A stretch of 50,362 nucleotides of DNA from assembly GCA_023091735.1 (NCBI GenBank), contig JALKBU010000299.1, forward strand, positions 1 through 50,362, given 5' to 3'. Position numbers and translations under genes: made by a program. Origin of the DNA: Trichomonas tenax (lineage: Eukaryota > Parabasalia > Trichomonadida > Trichomonadidae). Below are positions 37,017-48,201 of this stretch, piece by piece. Each line of letters begins with the position of its first letter. The first letter of the stretch is position 1. A model generated the notes under the pieces. It was not told the DNA's origin. It did not search any database and saw only the letters and a list, made by a program, of their open reading frames with translations.

Positions 37017-38204
37017 ATGCTGAAGGGAATTGTTATCACTGATGAAACAGGAGAAATCCTCGTTGAAAGATATTTCGCAAAAGACATTTCGAGACATGAC
37101 ATAGAATACGTGTGTAAAATCATCCGAACTCAGCGCAGACTTCCGCCTATGATTTCTCAATTCGGAACAGTTTATCTTTCGCATTTTTACAAGAAGATGT
37201 ACTTCATCGCGATAACAAGCCCAGAGGCATCCACTGTCATAGCAGCATCGATATTACTCGAGTTTGAAAGGATGTTAGAAAGATCTCTTAAGAATGAACT
37301 GTCATTAGAAACAATGAAAGTCGATTATTCAGTAGCATATCTCATCATGGATCAGTTTTTGGATGAAGGATATCCATTTATCGATGAATTCAATTTGATT
37401 TGCACTTCATTTAGCGATACAACGAAAGATACGATTGGATACGATATTCATTCACCATGGAGAACTCCTTCGCCACTAAAAGTCGCGCAGTATATTGAAA
37501 TTAACGTCGAAGAAGAAATTCATTCGAGAATAAATTCAGAAGGAAAGTCCGAATATCTTTTTGTTGCTGGAAATGTTAACATGTTTTCAAGATTATCTGA
37601 CCCTCCGAATATAAATCTTTCTTATGCACTTCCATCAAAACTCGAAAACTTCTCTTTTCACAGATGCGTCGATCCATGTTTACACCTCTCGAGAAAGATG
37701 CAATTCATGCCACCAGATGGTCAGTTTACTTTAATGTCGTACACTTGCAAGTCGAATTTTGTCAATTTACCAATATATTTGATACCAAAGTTCACATATT
37801 CTAACGTTAGCGTGATATTTAATATCACACTTCGAATTGGACAAGAATACGAAAATAAAACCAAAAGCATTCAAGTTTACTTCACCCTTCCACCAGGATA
37901 TCATTCACCGTCATGTGCTACAGGATCTGGCACTGCCAACTACATCCAAAACAAGAATCAAGTTGTTTGGCTCGTAGATCCAACAAATGATAAAGAACTA
38001 TTGACAATGAGTGGCAGCTGTTCCATTGATAATGGTATAAACAAGTCTTCATTCGAAATACCATTGTTTGTGAACTTCAAACTTGAAGATCACACAGTCT
38101 CTGGATTTGAAGTCGAATCTGTTGAACCAATCAACGGAACAAAGTGCCAAAAGATCATTAAGTACCAAACAAAGGCTGGAAAATATATTTTCGACAGTCA
38201 ATGA
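37017..38204 (+). CDS. AP-3 complex medium (mu) subunit
   Basis: 395 aa. Residues 1-140 form the longin-like N-domain (MLKGIVITDETGEILVERYF). The linker ends in SPWRTPSPLK, the mu3-type SNIPWR sequence, and residues 165-395 form the mu homology domain: VAQYIEINVEEEIHS, NINLSYALPSKLENFSFHRCVDPC, FMPPDGQFTLMSYTCKS, IQVYFTLPPG and the ending KIIKYQTKAGKYIFDSQ. Mu3 recognises tyrosine-based sorting signals in cargo leaving endosomes or Golgi for lysosome-like organelles. The length is slightly below the 410-420 aa norm. The next gene downstream, on the same strand, is TRAPPC10-like. Confidence 0.88.
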   Translation: MLKGIVITDETGEILVERYFAKDISRHDIEYVCKIIRTQRRLPPMISQFGTVYLSHFYKKMYFIAITSPEASTVIAASILLEFERMLERSLKNELSLETMKVDYSVAYLIMDQFLDEGYPFIDEFNLICTSFSDTTKDTIGYDIHSPWRTPSPLKVAQYIEINVEEEIHSRINSEGKSEYLFVAGNVNMFSRLSDPPNINLSYALPSKLENFSFHRCVDPCLHLSRKMQFMPPDGQFTLMSYTCKSNFVNLPIYLIPKFTYSNVSVIFNITLRIGQEYENKTKSIQVYFTLPPGYHSPSCATGSGTANYIQNKNQVVWLVDPTNDKELLTMSGSCSIDNGINKSSFEIPLFVNFKLEDHTVSGFEVESVEPINGTKCQKIIKYQTKAGKYIFDSQ

Positions 38205-38550
38205 TTTTAGTTTGTTATATTATAAATAAATTGTATTGAGATTAATTTAGTTATTATCAGAAACATACTCTTTTACCTCCCACATCAATGATTTAAAATC
38301 AAATCTTTTCAATCTTTACATGACAAAGTAATAATTTTACATGACACAATCAAAATTACATGACAAAACTTAATTTTATTTAATGAATATGTGTTATATA
38401 GTATGCATGATAAAAATTAAAAAGAAAATCGAAAAATATTGGCATTTTTTTGATTTTATTTGTCAAATAGATAAATTTATTTGTCATATATCAGTGTTTA
38501 TTTGTCATAAATAATGATTATTTGTCAGAAAATATCAAGATGTCATTTAA
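38205..38550 (+). promoter_or_regulatory. Upstream motif array of the TRAPPC10-like gene
   Basis: Three copies of TTACATGACA near 38315-38365, then four of TTTATTTGTCA (or ATTATTTGTCA) between about 38456 and 38528, all in the same orientation and spaced 20-25 bp in the second group. The ATG follows about 25 bp after the last copy. A short upstream frame (ATG at 38540, four codons) overlaps the start. Regular spacing and orientation suggest a regulatory array; function is inferred. Confidence 0.6.
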
Positions 38551-41136
38551 ATGACTCTGAAGCCTAAGATTGTTGTACAAGCGAATTTAAGTGACTACGA
38601 TAGATTCTTCAGAACATTTAAACAAATGGCACCAAAGAATATCAATATAAACTTCGATGACGGAGAGAATCTCGCGGCAAAATTAGAACCTGAATATGTG
38701 GCGAGAGATAAAAAGCTAAATCTCGACGAAATAACACAAGCACCACATGTTCTCTTATATATATTCAGCTGTGCCACGAAACAAATCTATCTTTCGATGT
38801 TCCAGAGTGAAATTCGTCAATGGCTGCGCCAAAACACAAAATTGTATATTCATCCGCTTGTTGTTTACATCAACGATCCGAAAATAACGAAATCAAAGAA
38901 TATTTTCAGTGGTTTTAACTCATTTTATCAACAATTGCAAGAAGAGATTCCAAAACTCCTCACAGTTGTGCAGTCATCAGAACAGATTGCAAAGGAAGAA
39001 ATGCAAAAAATTTGGAACGCTGTCACTGATGAAATTCGAATTTCTTACCAGGACCGAATTTCGTTCCTCAGGGACAATATAAGAGCGATTGATAGTGTCG
39101 ACACAATTAGGACATACGTAAATCTCTCTTTACTCTATCAACAAGCGACATTATGTAATAAGACAATCGAATTCGCAAAGCATAGCTATGAAACGGTTCG
39201 TGCTGCACCACAATTTTTCAAATCTTTTTTCTCTGACAAATATTTTTCGTATCCATTTGACTTTAAGAGCCAAATCGAAGATTATGAGAAACAAATTCTC
39301 GATTTTATGTCTGGACAGTATGAAATCCTTTACGTACTCTTCAAGAGACAAGTACAAAACCTGTCGTACATGCAAAAAAGTGAACAGAGCATCAAAATCG
39401 CGCTTGAATTCTTGGTTTTCATAAATCAGAAAATAAACAGCGGGGGAGCTTTCTATTCAGCTTCTGAACCAATGTACCACTTTTGGCTTTGCCAGGCTTT
39501 GACAAATATAATATCTGAATGCAAAGCTGAAGATAACGCAACAGCGTCAAGACTTAGTGATCAAATGATTTCTACAACAAATTGGTACCTTAGAGAGTTA
39601 CAGACATTGATGAATCTCACGAAATCAGCGGAAAGAGTTTCAAGCAAATCAAAATTCTTGATGATCACGAAAATTGTCGAATCGCAGGAATCTTATCAGA
39701 AAGAAGTCATTTCAAGGCTCTCCACAATCATCAATGCTGCAAAGTCCAAAGGACTCGTGAGAATTGAGTCTCTCGCTGCTCTTGAGCTTCTCAAACTTCA
39801 AGAACAGATGTTCAAACAGAATGGAAATGAATATCAGTTTTCTGCCGAAGAAACAGAGCTTTACAAGAAATCTCTTCTCACGGTTGTTAAGAACGGATTC
39901 ACAGATCTCATTCCAGACTTAACAAGAGAACACATGAATCGCCTTTCCAATGATATGCAGATTTTATGCGCTTGTCTTTTCTTGTCCAACTCTGCAAAGA
40001 AATATCTTCCACTCGCGCTTAATATATTAAGAGATAATTTCCAATCGTATCCAGGCCCAAAGGTTTATTACACAACTAACTTCCCTCTCGAAGTGAAGAT
40101 ATTCCAGTCAGAGCCTTTTATCATCAATCGCAGTGTTGAACTTAAAGCACAGTTGAAATGGGATATTCCAGGAGAGTTCAAAGTCGATGTTATGGCAATC
40201 GCGTTTGCCCAAAAGAAGCAGGTTACGATCAGCACCGAGAAATACAACTGGTTCAAAGCAGATAATGTTACAATCAGCAATGGCGCTGAAATTAAATTCA
40301 CAGGAAAGTTCACAAAGTTCTCTCTGACACCAACTGTTATTGGATTCTGGACAAAGAATGGCCTCATCCAAATCTTCCATCCACTTTTGCCAACAGCGAC
40401 AATCGTTTATGTTATTCCAGAACCAAACAGAGTTGAGCTTGAAGTTCTCATGCCAGAATTCCTTCTCCCGAACAGAACGCAGCACTGCCAGATCATTATA
40501 ACAACAAGATACTTCGAGAAGGAGATAAACCTCCAAGTTACAGGCCTCATCACTCATCCAGCGAGACTGAGGAGACCTGATGGCAAATTCATTGATCCGT
40601 CTAACGGCTTAGTGTTCCCGAATGTTCCTGCTGGTCGCCACACACTTATTCTCCCAATTATGGCTCAGCAGAGCGGAAATCTTCACGTTGAATTACTTTA
40701 CAATGATCAGAAGAAAGTTGCTGATGCACCATTCAAAGTTATGGATATCCTCGACATGAAGGTTGTCTACAATGACGATACAAAGACGGCAGAGCTTACA
40801 GGTTCACTTGAAGCAAACAGTGAAGTCAAGATCAATGATGTCGCATTTGTTGGAGCCGATGGTCAGCAATTAGAATGCAAGTCATTTGGTGTTCCAATGG
40901 TTGTCGAGAGAGATCCATCATATGCGGTCTTCATCCTTCCTTCGCCTCCTGTTGTGGCCAATGTTCTTGTGCAGCATGGTTCTTTGAAGCCATTCACATT
41001 GAGCATTGATGTCGAGAGAACAGGAGAACAAGCGATTATCAGAGAGCAGATTACTCCACCATTGACGCCATTTGTTCCAATTGACTTCAAGCTTGCCGTT
41101 CAAAGCACAGGATACTCCGAGACTGACGAGAAGTGA
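38551..41136 (+). CDS. TRAPPC10/Trs130-like TRAPP II subunit
   Basis: 861 aa. The N-terminal third follows the TRAPPC10 layout: APHVLLYIFSCATKQIYLSMFQSEIRQWLRQN, then LYIHPLVVYIND, and IWNAVTDEIRISYQDRISFLRDNIR where the family has the L..KI...F..R...YE..IR pattern before the helical repeats. The middle is all-helical; the last 300 residues are beta-rich (LKAQLKWDIPGEFKVDVMAIAF, FNVPAGRH-like turns), as in the C-terminal Ig-like domains of this family. TRAPP II acts in Golgi/endosome tethering and Rab activation. Metazoan and yeast homologues are longer (about 1,100-1,250 aa). Identification by eye only. Confidence 0.62.
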   Translation: MTLKPKIVVQANLSDYDRFFRTFKQMAPKNININFDDGENLAAKLEPEYVARDKKLNLDEITQAPHVLLYIFSCATKQIYLSMFQSEIRQWLRQNTKLYIHPLVVYINDPKITKSKNIFSGFNSFYQQLQEEIPKLLTVVQSSEQIAKEEMQKIWNAVTDEIRISYQDRISFLRDNIRAIDSVDTIRTYVNLSLLYQQATLCNKTIEFAKHSYETVRAAPQFFKSFFSDKYFSYPFDFKSQIEDYEKQILDFMSGQYEILYVLFKRQVQNLSYMQKSEQSIKIALEFLVFINQKINSGGAFYSASEPMYHFWLCQALTNIISECKAEDNATASRLSDQMISTTNWYLRELQTLMNLTKSAERVSSKSKFLMITKIVESQESYQKEVISRLSTIINAAKSKGLVRIESLAALELLKLQEQMFKQNGNEYQFSAEETELYKKSLLTVVKNGFTDLIPDLTREHMNRLSNDMQILCACLFLSNSAKKYLPLALNILRDNFQSYPGPKVYYTTNFPLEVKIFQSEPFIINRSVELKAQLKWDIPGEFKVDVMAIAFAQKKQVTISTEKYNWFKADNVTISNGAEIKFTGKFTKFSLTPTVIGFWTKNGLIQIFHPLLPTATIVYVIPEPNRVELEVLMPEFLLPNRTQHCQIIITTRYFEKEINLQVTGLITHPARLRRPDGKFIDPSNGLVFPNVPAGRHTLILPIMAQQSGNLHVELLYNDQKKVADAPFKVMDILDMKVVYNDDTKTAELTGSLEANSEVKINDVAFVGADGQQLECKSFGVPMVVERDPSYAVFILPSPPVVANVLVQHGSLKPFTLSIDVERTGEQAIIREQITPPLTPFVPIDFKLAVQSTGYSETDEK

Positions 41137-41648
41137 GATATGTTATTGTTATTGTTTATATTTAAACATAGTCTATTTCTAATATATACATTTCCATAAA
41201 CTGAAGCAAAAAATAATAATACATTGAGATTTTGATAATAAGACCGCTTTTTATTTTACAAACGAATGTTATATACCCTCTTCCTGATAATCCTCTTCAT
41301 CATTAAAATTATCATAATGAGGAAATATTGGCAACTTGAATTGGAATTTGAAATAATTTTTTTTTCCAAATCATTCGATAATAGTACTATTGGGAATTCA
41401 GATAAAGGAATGTTGTTTGCTATGATATCTATTTCAAGTCCGGAAAACTATGTTCTTTCAACAGAAAACCCAGGAAAATTTTATGTTTCAAAGTTGATGT
41501 CATGCAACGGGAAAATAGAGATGTTGGTGAATTTCCAGAAAAAATGCTTCAGCTTTGCATAAATGGAAAGAAAATTATCTGAATAAATAACACCTTCATT
41601 AGTTAAAATGAACTTAGTGATTAACTGCTGATCATCATTAACGGTTTC
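41137..41648. other. Spacer with a doubtful 98-codon frame
   Basis: A plus-strand frame at 41266-41562 starts with ATG. It encodes a hydrophobic stretch, then a polar segment (NSDKGMLFAMISISSPENYVL). It has no recognisable family and sits between convergent units. A minus-strand reading of the same DNA gives an acidic C-terminus-like end (HYDNFNDEEDYQEEGI) without a long frame. I cannot decide whether either is real. Confidence 0.25.
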
Positions 41649-42420
41649 TTACATATCATGTTGTTCATCTTCGAAATTAGAAAGAATGTTTTCTCTTATT
41701 GCTTCAAGCATTTCACTTAAAACGTTTTCGTTAAATTCCTTAGAACAATGTAGTTTCACTAAACATTCATTTGCTCTTTGTGCAACTTCTGGATTTGCAT
41801 TCGATAACTTTCATAAAATCTTGTTGTTAGTTTCGTTATCATTGTAACAATCATTGTTTGAAAGAGAGAAGTCTGAACATCGAATCTTCTAACGAATAAA
41901 TTAATTATTGGAAGAGGCTCTGTATTAATATATTCTCCGCAAACATAAACTGCCAACTTCATCAATGAATATGGTGGCTCTGGCGTTGTTTTAATGAACT
42001 CTATGATTTCATGGATAAATTCTTGTTTGCCTGCTGAAATATATTTGAATTCTGATGCTGTTGATTGCCAAGTGATTTCTTTTGCATGATTTCCTGCAAT
42101 TTTCAATAATGCAATGTTTGTTTTAACAAAATACTTTGGATCTACAGAATTGACATTCAAAATTTTTGGAACACTGCTGCAAAGAACTTTTCTCACGCCA
42201 AGAGGTGCTGCAGGAATGGACGACATTATTTCGTTAACTCTGTTAGTTTGTTTCTTTATAATTTTACTCTGTTATCATCTGTTCCAACATATAAACTGCT
42301 AACTTTGAATTACCATTATCAGGAGATCTCATTGCATTAAAAATATGTTCTAGAGAGTCCTGAATTGTTGAAGCCATTCTTATTTCTCCAAACAAAGAAT
42401 CGAAAATATAATATCGAGTT
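41649..42420 (-). pseudogene. Truncated, frameshifted adaptin large-chain pseudogene
   Basis: Read on the minus strand, three consecutive pieces in different frames join into one adaptin trunk segment. Piece one (about 42420-42265) has TRYYIFDSLFGEIRMAS and SPDNGNSKLAVYMLEQM and ends in a stop. Piece two (to 41759) contains ALLKIAGNHAKEITW and MKLAVYVCGEYIN, then FQTMIVTMITKLTTRF, corresponding to the alpha/gamma-adaptin LLxxAG, GEY and LTAIMKLSTRF blocks. Piece three ends in ANECLVKLHCSKEF and a stop at 41649. The N-terminal about 350-400 residues and the hinge/ear are missing. Two frameshifts plus truncation make it non-functional as an adaptin. Confidence 0.7.
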
Positions 42421-43629
42421 CAAAAGATACAATAAAACATAATTTTTTTGGTGAAGAAATTATCGAAAATGATTAATAGACTATAATAAAATGGAGAAAA
42501 TATTCAAAAACTATGCAGCATATGTTAGATTTCCAAATGTCTCATATTTATTACCAAGACCGAATCAGTCTTTGTGCGTCCATGATTCATTATTGAATGT
42601 TATATTTCCTATAAAAAATCTGGTAACTTCAATGTGAAAAATGTTTAATTTAACGAATTTATTAGAGTGCACTGGCTGACTTCAAATATTCTACAATTTC
42701 AGCAGTAGATGTTTGACATGCGATTTGTAAAACAGATTAAAAAAAAATGATTGTTTCGATATAGTACAAATCAGATCGAAGCAAGCTCAATTTTGACAAA
42801 TTAAATCGAAACAAGCTTGCTTCGATCTGATTTGTAGTGAATGAGCTTGTTTGCAAATTAAAATTGTGATCACCAACTACAAGCATCTGGTGCCACAACG
42901 CCACAAGGAGCACTACTTCCATGTATTGCGATGACTTCTGTTGTGTATTTGCTGACCATGATATTTCTGTCACTTTTACAATTTTCCCGCCAAATATTTT
43001 TGTTAACATATGTTCTTGCTTCGTATATAATATGTGTATATATTTTGAAAATAAATTGCTGAATTAAAATAGCTCTAAGTCTCTATTTCAATGAAAAAAT
43101 GCAACAAAAGTATTTATGATCAAAAAAGATTAAATAATTTTTTGTTAAAAAGGGTGAGATAAAGCTGAATGCGATGATGATAATATGATGGCTTATCACC
43201 TGCATACGTATCCGATTAAATATCAATACCCAATCTATTCATTTTTAGTAATCCTGATTTTATCTCGTTATTATTCACTTGATTTATCCATTTTCAACAC
43301 AGACAAATCAATATCTACTAAATGTTGGACTTACATGATAAAAATGTGTTGCTTTTTATTCGCAAAATATTTAATCTTAATTTGCAACCCTTACTTTTCA
43401 TACACACAGCATGCAAACAACATGAGTAATGATAACCCGTCAGTTAACATCAAAATAAATCAAGACATTTTTTGATATAATATTGAATAATATATTTTTC
43501 ATGCTTTATATATCCACAGCATTTTAGATGGGAAAATTTTTCATTTGCCACCAAAATTAGACCTTAAATATTCATACTGGTGGAGAAAAATCGAGATGTT
43601 TGAGTAGGGGTAGAAAATTCAGTGACGCC
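42421..43629. other. Gene-free region with a long hairpin and a small decayed coding trace
   Basis: AT-rich apart from 42765-42990. It contains the perfect inverted repeat described separately. On the minus strand AAAAGTGACA is followed at 42959 by an ATG that opens a 29-codon frame (MVSKYTTEVIAIHGSSAPC...), with GC content above the flanks. The 90-codon minus frame at 42737-43009 overlaps the same DNA. Neither is a convincing gene. The plus frame at 43185-43475 is AT-rich and unsupported. Confidence 0.35.
42765..42836. repeat. Perfect 23-bp inverted repeat with 26-nt loop
   Basis: Left arm 42765-42787 (begins TACAAATCAGATCGAAG) and right arm 42814-42836 (ends CTTCGATCTGATTTGTA) are exact reverse complements over 23 bp. 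The loop contains a shorter related sequence (AAATCGAAACAAGCT). A further GAGCTTGTTTGC follows the right arm. RNA from either strand would fold into a stable hairpin. Confidence 0.9.
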
Positions 43630-46600
43630 GATATTATAATGTTGATAAAATGAGAATGATTGATGCAATATTATAACGATGATAAAATGGAATCGATATA
43701 TATATATAATATCACAGTTATGAAAAAAAGTGAGTGCTCGATATCATACATTAATTATGATTAAATGTGAGTGATCAATTCCTTAACATAACGATGATAA
43801 AATGTGAGTGATTGATTCCATATCATAATGATGATGAAATGTGGGTGATTGAATCGATATAATAATTATTAGAAAATTTGAATTATTGACGTAATATCAA
43901 AATTATGATAAAATGTTAATAATTGATTCCATATAATATTTATGAGAAAATTTAAATGATCGATTCTATCTCATAATGACGATAAAATGATGATGATTAT
44001 TTTCATGTCATAATGATGATAGAATATAAATGATTGATTGCATATCATAATGATGATAAAATGCTAATGACTGATATGTTCAATGTTGACATCAGCTCCA
44101 TGATCGACAAGATATTGAACGATTTCGAGAGATTCCGCTTCAACTGCAATGGATAATGGAGATCTATATCGTAGCGACGATAAAATGAGAATGATTGATT
44201 TCATATCATTATGATGATAAAATGTGATTAATTGATGTAATATCATAATGATAATGTATTAATTATTGATATCATATCAGAATGTTGATAGAATGTGGGT
44301 GATTAATTGTATATAATACTGACAAGCAAATTTGAATGATTCATTACTTTCACGTTGACATCAGCTCCGTACTCAACTAAAAATTGAACAATTTCGAGAG
44401 AATTTGCTTCAACTGCAATTGACAATGGAGATAGGATGTAAATGATTGATTGTATATCATAATGATAATAAAATGTGAATAACAAATTCCATGTCAGAAC
44501 AATGATAATTTATGAATGACTGATTTGATGTCATAATGATGATAAAAAGAAAATACCAGATAGTATACCATAATGATGATAAAATGTAAATAATTGATTA
44601 ATTGCATGTTGACATTAGCTCCATGCTCAACAAGATATTGAACAATTTCAAGAGATTTCACTTCAGCTGCAATTGATAATAGAGATCTATTCCATGATGA
44701 TGATAAATTGTTAATGACTGATTCCAAATCATAATGATTAATAAATAAGAATGATTCACTGTAATTTATAATGGTAATCAAATTCGAATGACAGATTACA
44801 AATATAATGATGTTGATGTGCGAATGATTTAAGTAATATTTTAATGATGATAGAATGTGAATGATTGATACTATATAATAGTAATGATAATAAAAATTGA
44901 ATGATAGTTTGTATCTTAATGAACATAAATATCAAATAATTGATTACATATAATGATGATGATAAATTACAAATAATTAATTTCATATAATAATGAAGGC
45001 GAATTGTAAATGATTGGTTAATCTGAAGTTAACATTAGCTCCAAGTTCAACTAGATATTGAACAATTTTGAGAGACTTCCTTTCAACTGCAATTGATAAT
45101 AGGGATTTATGCAATAATGACGATTACATGTGAAAGACTCATTCAAGATAATAATAATGACAAAATGTGAATGATTCATAAAATATTATAATGATGATAA
45201 AATGTGAATGATTGATGTTATTTCATTTAGATGATAAAATGTGAATGATTGATGAATTTCATGTTGATATCAGCTCCATTCTCAACTAGATATTTTACTA
45301 TTTCGAGAGACTTCGCTTCAACTGCATGTGATAATGGAGATCTATTTCTAAGTGAAAAACAGATGTTGATAATTCATTACATATCCAAATGATGATAATA
45401 TATGACTGATTTATTTGGTTTCATAATGATAATAAAATATGAATGATTGATTCTATATCACTATGATGATAAAATGTAAATGATACATTTCATATAATAA
45501 TGATGAGAAAGTGTGAATGATAGATTGCATATCACAAAGATGATAAAATATGAATTATTGATTGTACATAATAATGATGATGAAATGCAAATGATTGATT
45601 TCACATCATTGTGATGAATAAAAGTGAATTATTGATATCATACAATAATAATGAAAAAATGTGAGTGATCAATGATATATTATTATAATGATCCATTTCA
45701 TGTTGACATTAGCTCCAGGCTCAACAAGATATTGAACAATTTCGAGAGATTTCACTTCAACTGCTATTGATAATGGGGATCTATATCATAAGGATGATAA
45801 AATATTAATGATCGATGCAATGGCATAATGGCGATTAAATGAGAATGGCTGATTTCATATCATAATGATGATAGAATATGAATGATTTATTACATATATT
45901 AATGATGTGAAAATGTCATTGACTAATTGGATATCTTATTGTTGATAAAATGCGAATGATTGAGGTAATATCATAATGATGATAAAATGGGAATATTTGA
46001 TGTGATATCATAATGATGATAAAATGCGAATGATTCATAAAATATCAAAATGATGATAACATATAATTGATTGATTCTATATCTTCATGAAAATTAAATG
46101 CTAATTATTGATTGCATGTCATCATGATAAAAAATGCGAATGATTGAATTTATATCGAAATGATAATAAAATGTGAATAATCGATTCCATATCATAGTGA
46201 TGATAAAATGTGAATGATTGATCCAATATCTTAGTGATGATGAAATGAAAATAATTAATTAATTTCTGGTTGACATAAGCTCCTTGCTCAATTAGATAAC
46301 GAATGATTTCGAGTGACTTCACTTCCACTGCAAATAATAATGGATATTTATGCTATAATGATGACAGAATATGAATGATTCACCCAATATCATAATGATG
46401 ATAAAATGTAAATCATTGATTCGATATCATAATGATGATAAAAATTGAATGATTGTATATCATAATGATGGTAAAAATTGAATGATTGACTCCAAATTAT
46501 AATGATGATAAAATACAAATGATTGATTTCATTTCATAATAATGATAAAATTCGAATCAATATTCTCTCTTGTAATGATGAGGAAAAGTGAGTGATTGAT

Positions 46601-47906
46601 TTCATATCATATTGATGAGAAAATATGAATTATTGATTCGATGTCATAATGATTATGATATATCAATTATTAATCCATTATCAAAATGATGATAATATGT
46701 GAATCATTTATTTCATACCATAATGATGATTAAAAAGGAAACATTAATTTCATAATGATGATAAAATGGAAATGATTGATTACTTCCATGTTGACATTAG
46801 TTCCATGCTCAACTAGATATTGAACAATTTCAAGAGAATTCATTTGAACTGCAATTGATAATGGAGATTTACATCATTTTAATGATCAAATGTGAATGAT
46901 TAAATTCGCATGAATTGACTCTATTGTATAACGATGATAAAATGAGAACGACTGATTACTTTCCTGTTGACATCAGCATCTTCAACTAAAAATTGAACGA
47001 TTTCGAGAGACTTCACTTCAGCTGCAATGAATAATGAATAATAATATCATAATGATGATAAAATATGAATGATTGTATTATTTACATTAAAACCATTTTC
47101 AATCATAAATATTAATGCTCGCAAATTAAATGACTCTATGCATGTCTCAATAAAAACAACATTAAAAGTATCATATCTTTCTAACAGTATGTTTGCCACT
47201 TCATTTCAGCAGTTCTTTATAGCGTCAACAAGAAACGATAATGGTATTTCATTTTGGCAGAGACCGAATCTATTATTTTTAAGTCACCTCCAATGATTGC
47301 ATTTTTTTGCGGTATTTGGACTCAATTTACAATTTCGATTTGACTTAAATATCGAAAACAATTCTCCGATCCATACATGTATGCGCAATCAATCAATGAC
47401 AAACCATTAATTTCTGTTTTAAAATCATTGCTTGAACATTTTTTTTCAAATCATCAGCCATATCCCATGCAGCAAAATAGAATGGTGTTCCTTTTTCGTA
47501 TATATCAAATATTTGCTCATTGCTTTTGTTTTCTGCATTTTTGTGGATTGAACCTTTAAATTTAATACCAAGCCTTTCCAACACTATGAATCGTGTGTTG
47601 GAATCTTATAACAATTGTATTTCATCATAATAAGAGAATACACCGATGAGAGTTTTTCACTGAGTTTCCTCCGAATTCCATAGAAATATTCAACACGTTT
47701 TAAAACGAAATCCACGCTGACAGATCTATTATCGATATGTTGGCATATTGAATTAAAAACATTTTCATCCAATATTTTTAAATTATTATTAAATCCGTAA
47801 CTTTATTTATATTATAGAGTGGATGACCAACATCTATGTCCACTATTTTTTTGACTTTGAGAGAATTTGCTTTGAATATTTCTGTTTGTTGACTAATTCC
47901 AGACAT
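43630..47906 (-). pseudogene. Decayed DUF3447-like ankyrin gene invaded by a 37-bp minisatellite
   Basis: The gene reads on the minus strand from an ATG at 47906 (MSGISQQTEIFKANSLKVKK). A frameshift near 47780 leads into DENVFNSICQHIDNRS (to 47584), then EKGTPFYFAAWDMADDL (47.5-47.4 kb). Next come NRFGLCQNEIPLSFLVDAIKNC, an in-frame TGA, and VANILLERYDTFNV...IENGFNVNN (47.28-47.07 kb). From there to 43.6 kb nine ankyrin modules (consensus SPLSIAVEAKSLEIVQYLV then GANVN) are separated by runs of the 37-bp repeat. No continuous frame exists. An intact relative lies at 3628-4413. Confidence 0.75.
43635..47075. repeat. 37-bp minisatellite interspersed with nine ankyrin modules
   Basis: The unit is close to CATAATGATGATAAAATGTG plus AATGATTGATTTCATAT, 37 bp. 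Consecutive copies begin at 45972, 46009 and 46046, showing the exact period; many copies are diverged or lose a few bases. Ankyrin modules (about 90 bp each) lie at about 44079, 44347, 44603, 45023, 45257, 45696, 46262, 46782 and 46960, separated by about 180 to 570 bp of minisatellite. Because 37 is not a multiple of three, each copy shifts the frame. One minus-strand frame of the unit reads HHYDMESIIHILSS, similar to what precedes the ankyrin modules. Confidence 0.8.
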
Positions 47907-48201
47907 TTAATTAATAAAAAATTCACCACTTATTCAAAAGTTTGGGAGTGAGAATTAAAATTAAGATAACTCATAGAAAAATTCTATGAGTTCATTCAAT
48001 TTTGTTTATCTATATAAATACCTACTAAGATGTCAGCATGGATATATGCTATAACCTATCAATTTTTATCACTTTGATGACAAGCGTAGCAAGTGTTATT
48101 CCATATATGTTGAAATTATAATATTTATGTTTATTTGATATTTATTGAAGAAAAAAATGATTGGATTACGAATAACATAATTAATAACATTTTAGACAAA
48201 T
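47907..48201. other. Intergenic spacer
   Basis: About 295 bp, AT-rich, upstream of the decayed ankyrin gene and downstream of the Ser/Glu-rich gene. A small inverted pair AACTCATAGAAAAATTCTATGAGTT is present at about 47969-47993 and could form a hairpin with 10-bp arms. Confidence 0.45.

Noticed and set aside
43185..43475. 96-codon plus-strand frame
   Set aside because: AT-driven composition (Ile/Tyr/Leu/Asn-rich), no family features and no start-proximal box.
43630..47075. CRISPR-like look of regularly spaced repeats
   Set aside because: Repeats are diverged, spacers are absent or are ankyrin modules, and the context is eukaryotic; it is a minisatellite.
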